The notes beneath the pieces were generated by a model. That model worked only from the letters and a program-made list of their open reading frames with translations. It searched no databases and was not told the origin of the DNA. This document shows, piece by piece, positions 39,786 through 49,004 of a stretch of DNA of 64,000 nt; position 1 is the stretch's first letter, and the number at the start of each line of letters is the position of its first letter. The position numbers and the translations under genes were made by a program. Source of the stretch: Neorhizobium sp. UBA3556 (lineage in GTDB: Bacteria > Pseudomonadota > Alphaproteobacteria > Rhizobiales > Rhizobiaceae); NCBI GenBank assembly GCA_002376235.1, contig DFNX01000006.1:372001-436000 (forward strand), given 5' to 3'.

Positions 39786-40720
39786 TGCGGCCTGACCGCC
39801 TGGCGCAGCAATGTTTGCAGCCGCACGCGGCCGAGCGTTTTGCCATCAGCCGAGACGACCGGAAGCGTATCCGCGCCACACCACATCAGGGCTGCGAGGG
39901 CATCCTGTCGGGTTCTGTTCTCTTCGATCGGCTCGCCTTGCGCGTCTCCAGGTTCGATGATCCCAGCCACTGTGTCGAGTGACAGAAGCCGGAAAGGACG
40001 GTCGAATGTGCCCACCAGACCTTCGACGAAGGGTGTTGCCGGTGACTTCAGGAGATCGATCGGGCGGCCGTATTGCAAGAGCCTGCCCTTGTCCATCACC
40101 GCAATCGTGTCGCCCAGATGGAAAGCCTCGTTGATATCGTGGGTGACGACGACGATGGTCGTGCCGAAGCGTTTCTGGATCGCGAGAAGTTCGTCCTGCG
40201 CCTTGCCGCGGAGAACCGGGTCCAGCGCACCAAAAGGCTCGTCCATCAAGAGTATTTTCGGCTCAGCCGCAAGTGCGCGGGCGACGCCGACGCGTTGCTG
40301 CTGGCCGCCGGAAAGCTGATGTGGATAACGGTTGGCGAAAGCGGCCGGATCGAGCTGGAAGAGATCGAGGAGTTCAGCGATCCTGGCGTTGATCCGCGAG
40401 TTGTCCCATTTGAGCAGGCGTGGCACGGTCGCGATGTTTTCGGCCACCGTGCGGTGAGGAAAAAGGCCGTGGCCCTGAATCGCGTAACCGATCCGCCGCC
40501 GCAGTTCGTGGCCGGGGATGCTTCGCGTGTCTTCACCGCCGATCATGATCGTACCTTCGTCCTGCGAAACGAGCTGGTTGATTATCCGCAGAAGTGTCGT
40601 CTTGCCGGAACCGGACGTGCCGACAAGAACCGCGATCGTGCCCTCGGGGACGGCAAAGGACACGCTGTCGACTACGGCCTTGCCGCCGTAACGCTTGGTG
40701 ACGGAGTGGATATCGATCAT
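39782..40720 (-). CDS. yehX: Osmoprotectant ABC transporter ATPase (YehX-like)
   Basis: 312 residues. ABC ATPase with Walker A GTSGSGKTT, signature LSGGQQQRVGVARAL and Walker B ILLMDEPFGALDP, switch His in VVVTHDINEAFHLGD. A C-terminal CBS-like segment (ALMWCGADTLPVVSADGKTLGRVRLQTLLR) is typical of the ProV/OpuCA/YehX branch and may sense ionic strength. Overlaps both neighbours by 4 bases. Confidence 0.9.
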   Translation of the reverse strand: MIDIHSVTKRYGGKAVVDSVSFAVPEGTIAVLVGTSGSGKTTLLRIINQLVSQDEGTIMIGGEDTRSIPGHELRRRIGYAIQGHGLFPHRTVAENIATVPRLLKWDNSRINARIAELLDLFQLDPAAFANRYPHQLSGGQQQRVGVARALAAEPKILLMDEPFGALDPVLRGKAQDELLAIQKRFGTTIVVVTHDINEAFHLGDTIAVMDKGRLLQYGRPIDLLKSPATPFVEGLVGTFDRPFRLLSLDTVAGIIEPGDAQGEPIEENRTRQDALAALMWCGADTLPVVSADGKTLGRVRLQTLLRQAVRPQ

Positions 40721-41883
40721 GTGGAGCGGACCTCACTGCCGGGTGCTTTGCTCAAATCCACCAGTGCATCGAGCAGGATGGCGGCGACGAAGGACATGGC
40801 GACGGTCGGCAATGCCCCGAGCAGGACGAGATCCATTGCCGACTGGCCGAGCCCCTGAAAAACGAAGACGCCCATGCCGCCACCACCGATCAGCGCCGCG
40901 ATAGTCGCCATGCCGATATTCTGGATGAGGACGATGCGGATCGCGGCAAGCAGGCTCGGAAAGGTCAGGGGGAACTCGATCGAAACGAGCCGCTGCAGAT
41001 CGGTCATACCAGCGCCACGAGCTGCATCATTCGCTTCGCGCGGCACGTTTTCGAGACCGGCTACCGTGTTGGCAACGACCGGAAGCAGAGAATAGAGGAA
41101 GAGCGCGACGAAGGCGGGCGCAGTGCCGATGCCGGAAATGCCGATTGCGGCTGCTCCGGGGATATGGGCCGCCACCCAGCCAAGCGGCAGGATCAAAAGG
41201 CCGAAGAGCGCGATCGAGGGGATGGTCTGCAGGATGTTGAGCGTATTGAGTGCCGCCGCACGCAGCCATGACACGCGATGACAGATGACGCCGAGCGGCA
41301 GGCCGATCAGGAAGGCAGCCAGCATGGATCCGAGCGCCAGCATCGCATGACGCGACATCTCTGCCCAGAACGCATCAGAACGGTTCACATATTCCTTCAT
41401 CACCGAGATATCGGCAAGGACGCCCGATGCGAATATGCCGCCGATCACAGCCGCCGCGACCACCAGCAGCAACAGCCGGAAAGCCGGTGAGAGCTTGAGT
41501 TTGGCAATCATATCGACAAAGGCGAGGGACAGGCCGAAGAGAAGAAGCCAGAAACCTGAGCCGGGCGATACGCGCGCATAGGAATTTCCCGGCGGAAGTC
41601 CGGCAGTGGCGGCACCACCGAGGGCTACGACCACGGCAAGCAGTGCAGCCGACGCGATCACAAGCCGTGTCGATAGTGGAAGCCGGAGAAGCAGGCAGAG
41701 TGCCACGAAGACCATCGCGCCCGCCAGAGCGATGCCGCCGCCGGAGGGGAGGGCGTCGATCAGCGAAACTCCCTGTCCTTGCAGGATGCGGTTCGGCTTG
41801 ACTACGATGAAGGGCAGCGCAAAGGTCGAAACCACTATGAGGGCAGCCATCAGCACGCCCGTCTTTTCAAGCCCTCTGAGCAA
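40717..41883 (-). CDS. yehY: Osmoprotectant ABC transporter permease (YehY-like, long form)
   Basis: 388 residues, matching YehY (about 385) rather than the short permeases. An N-terminal block of about five extra membrane spans (GVLMAALIVVSTFALPFIVV, GGIALAGAMVFVALCLLLRL, LVIASAALLAVVVALGGAA) precedes the permease core with NILQTIPSIALFGLLILPLGW and the EAA loop LENVPREANDAARGAGMTDLQRLVSIEFPLTFPSLLAAI. It pairs with YehW as a heterodimeric channel. Confidence 0.9.
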   Translation of the reverse strand: MLRGLEKTGVLMAALIVVSTFALPFIVVKPNRILQGQGVSLIDALPSGGGIALAGAMVFVALCLLLRLPLSTRLVIASAALLAVVVALGGAATAGLPPGNSYARVSPGSGFWLLLFGLSLAFVDMIAKLKLSPAFRLLLLVVAAAVIGGIFASGVLADISVMKEYVNRSDAFWAEMSRHAMLALGSMLAAFLIGLPLGVICHRVSWLRAAALNTLNILQTIPSIALFGLLILPLGWVAAHIPGAAAIGISGIGTAPAFVALFLYSLLPVVANTVAGLENVPREANDAARGAGMTDLQRLVSIEFPLTFPSLLAAIRIVLIQNIGMATIAALIGGGGMGVFVFQGLGQSAMDLVLLGALPTVAMSFVAAILLDALVDLSKAPGSEVRST

Positions 41884-41922
41884 TCCGCTGCCCCTTCTGT
41901 CCGGATTAAATCCCTGCGGCCC

Positions 41923-42834
41923 CTACTTGAGGAAGCCGTTTTTCTTCAGGAAATCCTCGGCTACGGTCTTGGCCGGTTCGCCGCCGACCTGAACGCGGCC
42001 GTTCAAATCCTGAAGGGTCACGAGATCGAGTTTTTCGAAGACCGGTTTCAGCAACTCAGCGATCTTGGGGTTCTTTTCGAGCGTTGCCTGCCGGATGATC
42101 GGCGCTGGCTGATAGACAGGCTGCACCTTCTTGTCGTCATCGAGGACGACGAGGCCGGAAGGGGCAATGCCGCCATCGGTGCCATAGACCATAGCCGCAT
42201 TGGCGCCGTTGGTCTGATTGGCGGCGGCTGCGATCGTCGCTGCCGTGTCGCCGCCCGAAAGGGTGATCAGTTGTTCCGGCTTGAGCTTGAAACCGTATGT
42301 CGTCTGGAACGCTGGGAGGGCTGCCGCCGAATTGACGAATTCTGATGATGCGGCAAGCACGATCTTGCCGTCGCCGGCGATGAACTTGCCGAAGTCGGAG
42401 AGTGTCTTCAGCTTGTTTTCTTCCGCAACATCCTGACGGACGGCGATGCCCCAGGTATTGTTGGCGGGCGAGGGCGTGAGCCAGACGATCTTGTTGGCGT
42501 CGAGATCGAGTTTCTTGACCGTCTCATAAGCCTGCGCCGGATCTTTCCAGGCAGGATCGTCTGCCTTTTCGAAGAAGAAGGCACCGTTGCCGGTATATTC
42601 CGGATAGATATCGATCTCGCCGGCGGTGATCGCCTTGCGCAGCACCGGGGTCGCGCCAAGCTGGATGCGGTCGGTTGCCTCGATATTGTTGGCCTTCAGC
42701 ACAGACAGGATGATGTTGCCGAGCACACCGCCCTCGGTGTCGATCTTCGACGAGACGACAACCTGTGCCGACGCAGTCGTAGCGGTGAGCGACAAGGCGA
42801 GCAGAAGGCCTGCAAATTTTCCGGTGAGCGACAT
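41923..42834 (-). CDS. osmF: Osmoprotectant-binding protein (YehZ/OsmF-like)
   Basis: 303 residues. Signal peptide MSLTGKFAGLLLALSLTATTASA precedes QVVVSSKIDTEGGVLGNIIL. The OpuAC-like ligand domain shows GEIDIYPEYTGNGAFFF, PANNTWGIAVRQD, ASSEFVNSAAALPAFQTTYGFKL and AMVYGTDGGIAPSGLVVLDDDK. It delivers ligand to YehY/YehW. It is first in the operon; the start region faces the formate dehydrogenase promoter across a 292-base gap (42835-43126) that otherwise holds no gene. Confidence 0.9.
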   Translation of the reverse strand: MSLTGKFAGLLLALSLTATTASAQVVVSSKIDTEGGVLGNIILSVLKANNIEATDRIQLGATPVLRKAITAGEIDIYPEYTGNGAFFFEKADDPAWKDPAQAYETVKKLDLDANKIVWLTPSPANNTWGIAVRQDVAEENKLKTLSDFGKFIAGDGKIVLAASSEFVNSAAALPAFQTTYGFKLKPEQLITLSGGDTAATIAAAANQTNGANAAMVYGTDGGIAPSGLVVLDDDKKVQPVYQPAPIIRQATLEKNPKIAELLKPVFEKLDLVTLQDLNGRVQVGGEPAKTVAEDFLKKNGFLK

Positions 42835-43058
42835 CGGAGCTTCCCTGGTTTCCTGGAACCGGCGGCAATGCCGGTGCGTTTGAATGACTGGTTCGCAAGA
42901 AAGCTAGAGCACGGCTCAAAAGTGTCGAGGAAGTTTCGACTGCAGAAAACGAAAAACGAAAAACCTTCGTCTTTTTATCGAGTTAAGGTGAAAATCGTTT
43001 TCCTGAAAGTTGTTTGTCGAAATCCGTCACAATGTCGGCACCCAGGGCCGCCGTTGCC

Positions 43059-43086
43059 TTGACATGAGGTCGCTCAGGCATAATGT
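43059..43086 (+). promoter_or_regulatory. Probable promoter of fdoGHI
   Basis: TTGACA at 43059-43064, a 16-base spacer and TAATGT at 43081-43086, 41 bases from the fdoG start. GGAG at about 43112 is the ribosome site. No FNR- or FhlA-type site was recognised. Confidence 0.55.
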
Positions 43087-43126
43087 CGCACCCGGTTCGT
43101 TCTATTAGAATGGAGAAAAGTTCACG

Positions 43127-46100
43127 ATGAATATGGACCTCTCAAGGCGCAGCTTTATGAAGCTTGCCGGGGCAGGGGTTGCGGCGACTTCCATGGGTGC
43201 GTTGGGTTTTGGCGAAGCCGAAGCCGCTGAAATCGCTCACGTGCGGCCATTCAAGCTGGCCACGACCACGGAAACCCGCCAAACCTGTCCTTACTGTTCC
43301 GTCGCCTGCGGCATCATCATCTATTCCAAGGGTGACGTGCGCAAGGGCGACAAGGCGGAAGTCGTCCACATCGAAGGCGATGTCGACCATCCGACCAACC
43401 GCGGGACGCTCTGTCCCAAGGGGGCGGCCCTCAAGGACTTCGTGAAGTCCCCCACCCGCCTCCTTTACCCGATGCACCGCAAGCCTGGCTCGGACACGTT
43501 CGAACGTATGTCCTGGGACGAGGCTCTCGATCGCATTGCGCGGCTGATGAAGGACGACCGCGACGCCAACCTTCTTCTCAAGAACGAGAAGGGTCTGGAA
43601 GTGAACCGCTGGACGACGACGGGCATGCTCGCAGCGTCGGCGACTTCCAACGAAACGGCATGGGCGACCTTCAAGTTCGCCAAGTCGATAGGAATGGTCG
43701 GTTTCGACAATCAGGCACGCGTCTGACACGGCCCAACGGTGGCGAGTCTCGCCCCAACATTCGGCCGTGGCGCAATGACCAACGCCTGGACTGACATCAA
43801 GAATACCGACCTCGTCGTCGTCATGGGCGGCAACGCGGCGGAAGCGCACCCCTGTGGTTTCAAGTGGGTGACGGAAGCAAAGGCTCATCGTGGCGCCAAG
43901 CTGATCGTCGTTGACCCGCGCTATACCCGTACGGCCTCCGTATCCGACTACTACGCTCCGATTCGTCAGGGCTCAGATATCGCTTTCCTCAACGGCGTGA
44001 TGAAGTACTGCATCGATAACGGCAAAGTGCAGTGGGAATACATGAAGGCGTTCACCAACGCGGCCTTCATCGTGAAGGACGGCTTTGGTTACAAGGACGG
44101 CCTGTTCACCGGCTATGACGAGGAAAAACGCGATTACGACCGCTCCACATGGGATTACGTGATCGGCGAGGACGGCTTTGCCGTGACCGACCCGACGCTT
44201 GAGCATCCCCGTTGCGTCTGGAACCTCTTGAAGGAGCATCTTGCCCCTTACACGCCGGAACTGGTCGAACAGGTCTGCGGCACGCCGAAGGAGAAATTCC
44301 TGAAGGTGGCCGAGATGATCGCCGAATGTTCATCGCCGACCAAGACCATGACGTCGATGTACGCGCTTGGCTGGACCCAGCATTCCAAGGGGTCCCAGAA
44401 CATTCGCGGTATGGCGATGTTGCAGCTCATCCTGGGGAACATGGGTGTGCGTGGTGGCGGCATGAACGCGCTTCGCGGCCACTCCAACATCCAGGGGCTG
44501 ACCGACCTCGGTCTCATGTCGCATCTGCTCACCGGTTATCTGACGATGCCGAGCGAGAAGGACACCGACTTCGAGACCTATATGTCGACGCGTCAGTTCA
44601 AGCCGCTTCGTCCGGGTCAGACCAGCTACTGGCAGAACTACAAGAAGTTCATGGTCTCCTTCCAGAAGGCCATGTGGGGCGACGCCGCGACAGCCGAAAA
44701 TGGCTGGGCGTTCAACTACCTGCCCAAGCTCGACGTTCCGGCATACGATATTCTTCGCATGTTCGAACTGATGAACAACGGCAAGGTGAACGGCTATATC
44801 TGCCAGGGTTTCAACCCGATCCTCGCCTTCCCCAACCGTGCCAAGATCACCTCTTCTCTCTCGAAGCTGAAGTTCATGGTGACGATGGACCCGTTGGAAA
44901 CAGAGACGTCGCGTTTCTGGGAAAACCACGGCGACTTCAACGATGTGGATACGGCATCGATCAAGACCGAAGTGTTCCAGCTGCCGACGACCTGCTTTGC
45001 AGAGGAAGACGGCTCGCTGACCAATTCGGGCCGCTGGCTGCAATGGCACTGGCAGGCAAGTTCGCCTCCGGGCGAAGCCAAGCACGACAGCTGGATCGTT
45101 GCGCAGATCTTCCTGCGCATGCGTGAACTGTATCGCAAGGAGGGTGGCGCCTTCCCCGACCCGATCCTCAACCTGTCATGGGATTACGAGGACGAAAACG
45201 AACCGACGGCGGAAGAGCTGGCGAAGGAGATCAACGGCCGTGCGCTGAGCGATCTCATGGACCCGACCGATCCGACCAAGGTTCTCGTTCCTGCCGGCAA
45301 GCAGGTGGTCAACTTCTCGCAGCTTAAGGACGATGGCTCCACCATGTCCGGCTGCTGGATCTATTCCGGCTGCTGGAACGAGCAGGGCAACAACATGGGC
45401 CGTCGTGACAACCACGATCCGGACGAAACCGGCGCCTATCTGGGCTGGACCTTCGCTTGGCCGCTGAACCGCCGCACGCTCTATAACCGTGCGTCTGCGG
45501 ACATCAACGGCAAGCCCTGGGATCCCTCGCGCAAGCTGCTGGAATGGGATGGTGCCAAGTGGACAGGTTATGACGTTCCCGACATTTCGCCGACGGCGAA
45601 ACCGCAGGATGTCGGCCCGTTCATCATGAACCAGGAAGGCGTGTCGCGTCTGTTCGCGCGTGGCATGATGCGTGACGGTCCGTTCCCGGCACACATGGAG
45701 CCTTTCGAAAGCCCGGTTGAAAACGTCTTCAACCGCAAAATGCGCGGCAACCCGGTTGCCCGCGTGTTCGCATCGGACGCGGCCCAGCTCGGCACGTCGG
45801 CGGAGTTCCCCTATGCGGCGACCTCTTACCGACTGACCGAACATTTCCACTACTGGACGAAGCACAACCGGGTGAACTCGGCGCTTCAGCCGGAATTCTT
45901 CGTGGAAATCTCGGAAGAGCTGGCAGCGGAAAAGAAGATCGAGCATGGCGGCTGGGTCCGCGTATGGTCGAAACGTGGTTCGGTAAAGGCCAAGGCCGTG
46001 GTGACGAAGCGCATCCGGCCCCTCATCTGCGATGGAAAGCCGGTTCATATCGTCGGCATCCCACTGCACTGGGGCTTTACCGGCTCGGCGAAAAAGGGCT

Positions 46101-46222
46101 TTGGCCCCAACTCGCTCGCAGCCTTTGTCGGTGACGCCAATATCGAGACCCCGGAATCGAAGGCGTTCCTCGTCAATATCGAACCCTCGACCGCACCCAA
46201 GGACAAGGAGGTGAATGTCTGA
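43127..46222 (+). CDS. fdoG: FdoG, formate dehydrogenase major subunit, selenocysteine-containing
   Basis: One 1031-residue protein with an in-frame TGA at 43724-43726 read as selenocysteine (residue 200); conventional calling would split it into 43127-43726 and 43739-46222. It has a Tat signal ([19 protein letters not shown]), an N-terminal [4Fe-4S] site (CPYCSVACG...GTLCPKGA) and the active-site context [27 protein letters not shown], as in E. coli FdnG/FdoG (Sec196). The molybdopterin domains follow ([54 protein letters not shown] near the end). It oxidises formate to CO2 in the periplasm and passes electrons to FdoH. Followed by fdoH with a one-base overlap. Confidence 0.96.
43724..43769 (+). 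promoter_or_regulatory. Bacterial SECIS element after the fdoG UGA
   Basis: Directly after UGA, CACGGCC (43727-43733) pairs with GGCCGTG (43763-43769). An inner stem GG-(bulged U)-GGCG pairs with CGCC-CC around an AGUCU loop (43738-43755). The bulged U and the GU in the apical loop are the known SelB contacts in E. coli fdhF/fdnG. The hairpin lies inside coding sequence and does not interrupt the frame. Confidence 0.9.
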
Positions 46223-47214
46223 TGGCCAATACCATGGACAGCCCACGCACCGCCGTCAGCAATCCGCCGGTGCAGCCGATGGAAACCAACCTGACGCAGC
46301 GCGACCTCATCCGTCGCTCTGCAACATCCGAGCTGCCGAACCCTGAGCGGCAGCTCACCCCCGTCGCAAAGCTCATCGACGTGTCGAAATGCATCGGCTG
46401 CAAGGCCTGCCAGTCGGCCTGCGTGGAGTGGAACGACACCAATCCTGCCATCGGCGAAAATGTCGGGGTCTACACCAACCCGCACGACCTGACCGCCGAC
46501 ATGTTCACGCTCATGCGGTTTACCGAATGGGTGAACCCGGAGACTGACAATCTGGAATGGCTGATCCGCAAGGACGGCTGCATGCATTGCGCCGATCCGG
46601 GCTGTCTCAAGGCCTGCCCGGCGCCGGGTGCGATCGTGCAGTATTCCAACGGCATCGTCGACTTCGTCCACGACAACTGCATCGGCTGCGGTTATTGCGT
46701 GAAGGGCTGTCCCTTCAACATTCCCCGCATCTCCAAGGCGGATCACAAGGCGTATAAATGCACGCTCTGTTCCGACCGTGTTGCCGTCGGTCAGGGCCCT
46801 GCCTGTGCAAAAGCGTGTCCCACCCAGGCCATCGTCTTCGGTACCAAGGAAGACATGAAGAAGCATGCAGAAGGCCGCATCGCCGACCTAAAGTCGCGCG
46901 GTTACGCCAATGCCGGTCTCTACGACCCGCCGGGTGTCGGTGGCACGCATGTCATGTACGTGCTGCACCATAACGACAAGCCGCATATCTATGCCGACCT
47001 GCCGGATAATCCGGCTATTTCCGCGGTTGTTGAGACCTGGAAAGGTGCCACGAAATATGCTGGCCTTGCCGTCATGGGACTGGCGGCTGCTGGCAGTATC
47101 CTGCACGGCCTTTTCGCCAAGGCCAACCGCGTGTCTAAACACGAGGAGGAAGAGGCGAAGGAACTGGTCGACGAAAGTGTCGGGCATGCCGAAAAGCGTG
47201 AGGAGGAAGCCTGA
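46222..47214 (+). CDS. fdoH: FdoH, formate dehydrogenase iron-sulfur subunit
   Basis: 330 residues. Four [4Fe-4S] clusters can be traced: [46 protein letters not shown], and [22 protein letters not shown] single hydrophobic span near the C-terminus ([20 protein letters not shown]) anchors it, with a charged tail ([24 protein letters not shown]). It transfers electrons from FdoG to the cytochrome FdoI. ATG overlaps the fdoG stop by one base and its stop overlaps fdoI. Confidence 0.96.
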   Translation: MANTMDSPRTAVSNPPVQPMETNLTQRDLIRRSATSELPNPERQLTPVAKLIDVSKCIGCKACQSACVEWNDTNPAIGENVGVYTNPHDLTADMFTLMRFTEWVNPETDNLEWLIRKDGCMHCADPGCLKACPAPGAIVQYSNGIVDFVHDNCIGCGYCVKGCPFNIPRISKADHKAYKCTLCSDRVAVGQGPACAKACPTQAIVFGTKEDMKKHAEGRIADLKSRGYANAGLYDPPGVGGTHVMYVLHHNDKPHIYADLPDNPAISAVVETWKGATKYAGLAVMGLAAAGSILHGLFAKANRVSKHEEEEAKELVDESVGHAEKREEEA

Positions 47215-47930
47215 TGAGCACGCCTGCCAACACCGCAGAGCAGAAAACCAGCCCCGTCAAGGCCGGGGCTGAAGACACCATACGTCGCGGACCGCCTGTC
47301 GAGGTGGTCCGTTACGGACCCGGCAAACGCATCAACCACTGGGTAACGGCCATCAGCCTTATCCTGTTGCTGCTCTCCGGCCTTGCCATGTTCCATCCGT
47401 CGCTGTTCTTCCTCACCGAACTGTTCGGCGGCGGGCAGATGACGCGATGGATCCATCCGTGGATCGGTATCGTCCTGTTCGTCTCCTTCTTCATCCTGTT
47501 TGCACAGTTGTGGAAGCTGAACATCCCGAACCGGGACGACGTGAAATGGGCCTCGCAGATCTCCGACGTGATCGGCGGCCATGAGGAAAACCTGCCGGAA
47601 CTCGGCAAATACAATGCCGGCCAGAAATTCATCTTCTGGGGCATGGCATCCCTCATCATCGTGTTGATCGTCACCGGCATCATGGCCTGGGAGCAGTATT
47701 TCGGTCAGCTGACGAGCATTCCGACGCAGCGTATCGCGCTGCTTCTGCATTCGCTCGCAGCCGTTGCCATCATTCTGGTCTTCATCCTTCACGTCTATGC
47801 GGCCATCTGGACCCGCGGCACGATCCGAGCCATGACCCGCGGCACCGTAACCGGCGGCTGGGCATGGCGGCACCACCGCAAGTGGTTGAAGGACATGGCT
47901 GGACGCGGCCGGATTGATTCGACAAAATAG
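47214..47930 (+). CDS. fdoI: FdoI, formate dehydrogenase cytochrome b556 subunit
   Basis: 238 residues with four membrane spans. Haem-ligand histidines are in RINHWVTAISLILLLLSGLAMFHPS, TRWIHPWIGIVLFVSFFILF and HSLAAVAIILVFILHVYAA. The N-terminus is about 30 residues longer than E. coli FdoI and begins with a hydrophilic lead. It passes electrons to the quinone pool. A GC-rich hairpin follows at 47950-47976. Confidence 0.93.
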   Translation: MSTPANTAEQKTSPVKAGAEDTIRRGPPVEVVRYGPGKRINHWVTAISLILLLLSGLAMFHPSLFFLTELFGGGQMTRWIHPWIGIVLFVSFFILFAQLWKLNIPNRDDVKWASQISDVIGGHEENLPELGKYNAGQKFIFWGMASLIIVLIVTGIMAWEQYFGQLTSIPTQRIALLLHSLAAVAIILVFILHVYAAIWTRGTIRAMTRGTVTGGWAWRHHRKWLKDMAGRGRIDSTK

Positions 47931-47949
47931 CCGCCCATGACGGCAAGGG

Positions 47950-47976
47950 CCGCGCGTCTTCCTTTCGGGCGCGCGG
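47950..47976 (+). other. GC-rich hairpin after fdoI
   Basis: CCGCGCG at 47950-47956 pairs with CGCGCGG at 47970-47976. No U run follows; partial termination or protection of fdoGHI mRNA is possible. Confidence 0.45.
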
Positions 47977-48067
47977 TCAACCATATCCCTGAAGTGCGTA
48001 TCGCGTGCCGAAAAGGCCGATACACTTGATTAGAGAAAGCTGTGGCCGGTCGGCCCTGCGAGGTTTT

Positions 48068-49000
48068 ATGTCCGCATCCTCCATTCAGCCCGATCCCTCG
48101 ATGATCGGTGGCATTTCCAAGGCGCCCTTTGCCCTGATGCCGAACCCCGCCCGCTTCTTTGCCGAGCGCGCCACACGTCTCAAGGTTCTTGCCGAGACGA
48201 GCAATCTCGGTCCTTACCTGAAGTTTTTGAGCGCCATCGCCGCCTTGCAAGCAGACCTGATCGTCGAGCTTCCCGCTATCACGCCGGTCGATGCCGATCA
48301 GGTATCCCGTGCCCGTGACAATACCATGCCGCCGATTGATCGCGCCGCGATGGTCAAAAGCGACGATTACCGCAAGACGCTCACCCTCTTCCTCGAACGC
48401 GCCAAAAATATCGAAAAGCCGGCAGCGGCACAGGACGCACTGGACGCCGTTTGCGCTGCCGGAGAAGACACGCTCGACTGGATGATCGGCAATGTGATTG
48501 CCGATACGATGCCGGTCGAAGGCCTTGCCCATCACCTCTATATCGCAGCCGCCACGCAGGTGCACGCCGCCCGCCTTGCTGCCGGTCTTGATGCCCTCAA
48601 GCTGGTACCCGTCGCACCCGGAGTTTGCCCGTCCTGCGGCGGCAAGCCGGTTGGTTCGATGGTGATCGGCGTTCAGGGTGCTGAAGGTGCGCGTTATGCC
48701 TGCTGCGCCGGTTGCGCGACGATGTGGAACGAAGTGCGTGTGAAATGCATCGCCTGTGGCACCACCAAAGGTGTCGGTTACCGCGCCGTCGAAATCGACG
48801 GTGATCCCGAAGGCAAGACCGCCGTCATCAAGGCGGAAGTCTGCGACGAGTGCAAGAGCTGGACCAAGATCCTTTACCAGAACAAGAACCCGTCGCTGGA
48901 AATCATCGCCGATGATGTCGCAAGCCTCGGTCTCGACCTTCTGATGAAGGACAGCGAATACAAACGCGCCGGTTTCGATCCTTTTCTCGTCGGGTACTGA
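48068..49000 (+). CDS. fdhE: FdhE, formate dehydrogenase accessory protein
   Basis: 310 residues from ATG 48068 with GAGG 4 bases ahead; the open frame to 48005 lacks a ribosome site. FdhE is a rubredoxin-like iron-binding chaperone needed for Tat-exported formate dehydrogenases. Four CxxC pairs are visible: CPSCGGKP, CCAGCATMW, CIACGTTKG and CDECKSW. The end (GLDLLMKDSEYKRAGFDPFLVGY) is conserved in the family. selA begins 5 bases later. Confidence 0.94.
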   Translation: MSASSIQPDPSMIGGISKAPFALMPNPARFFAERATRLKVLAETSNLGPYLKFLSAIAALQADLIVELPAITPVDADQVSRARDNTMPPIDRAAMVKSDDYRKTLTLFLERAKNIEKPAAAQDALDAVCAAGEDTLDWMIGNVIADTMPVEGLAHHLYIAAATQVHAARLAAGLDALKLVPVAPGVCPSCGGKPVGSMVIGVQGAEGARYACCAGCATMWNEVRVKCIACGTTKGVGYRAVEIDGDPEGKTAVIKAEVCDECKSWTKILYQNKNPSLEIIADDVASLGLDLLMKDSEYKRAGFDPFLVGY

Positions 49001-49004
49001 GATC

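Noticed and set aside
40318..40330. TGTGGATAA DnaA-box-like sequence
   Set aside because: It lies inside the yehX coding sequence without a promoter, AT-rich region or clustered boxes, so chance is likely.
42895..42930. Possible third copy of the rhizobial palindromic element (CTAGAGCACGGCTCAAAAGTG)
   Set aside because: Only a short stretch resembles the AGAGCA...AAAAGTG edge and no matching other end was found.
43739..46222. fdoG reading as a separate 827-codon gene or a pseudogene broken by a stop
   Set aside because: The preceding TGA is in the exact selenocysteine position with a SECIS hairpin and all sel genes are present, so the two halves are one intact gene.
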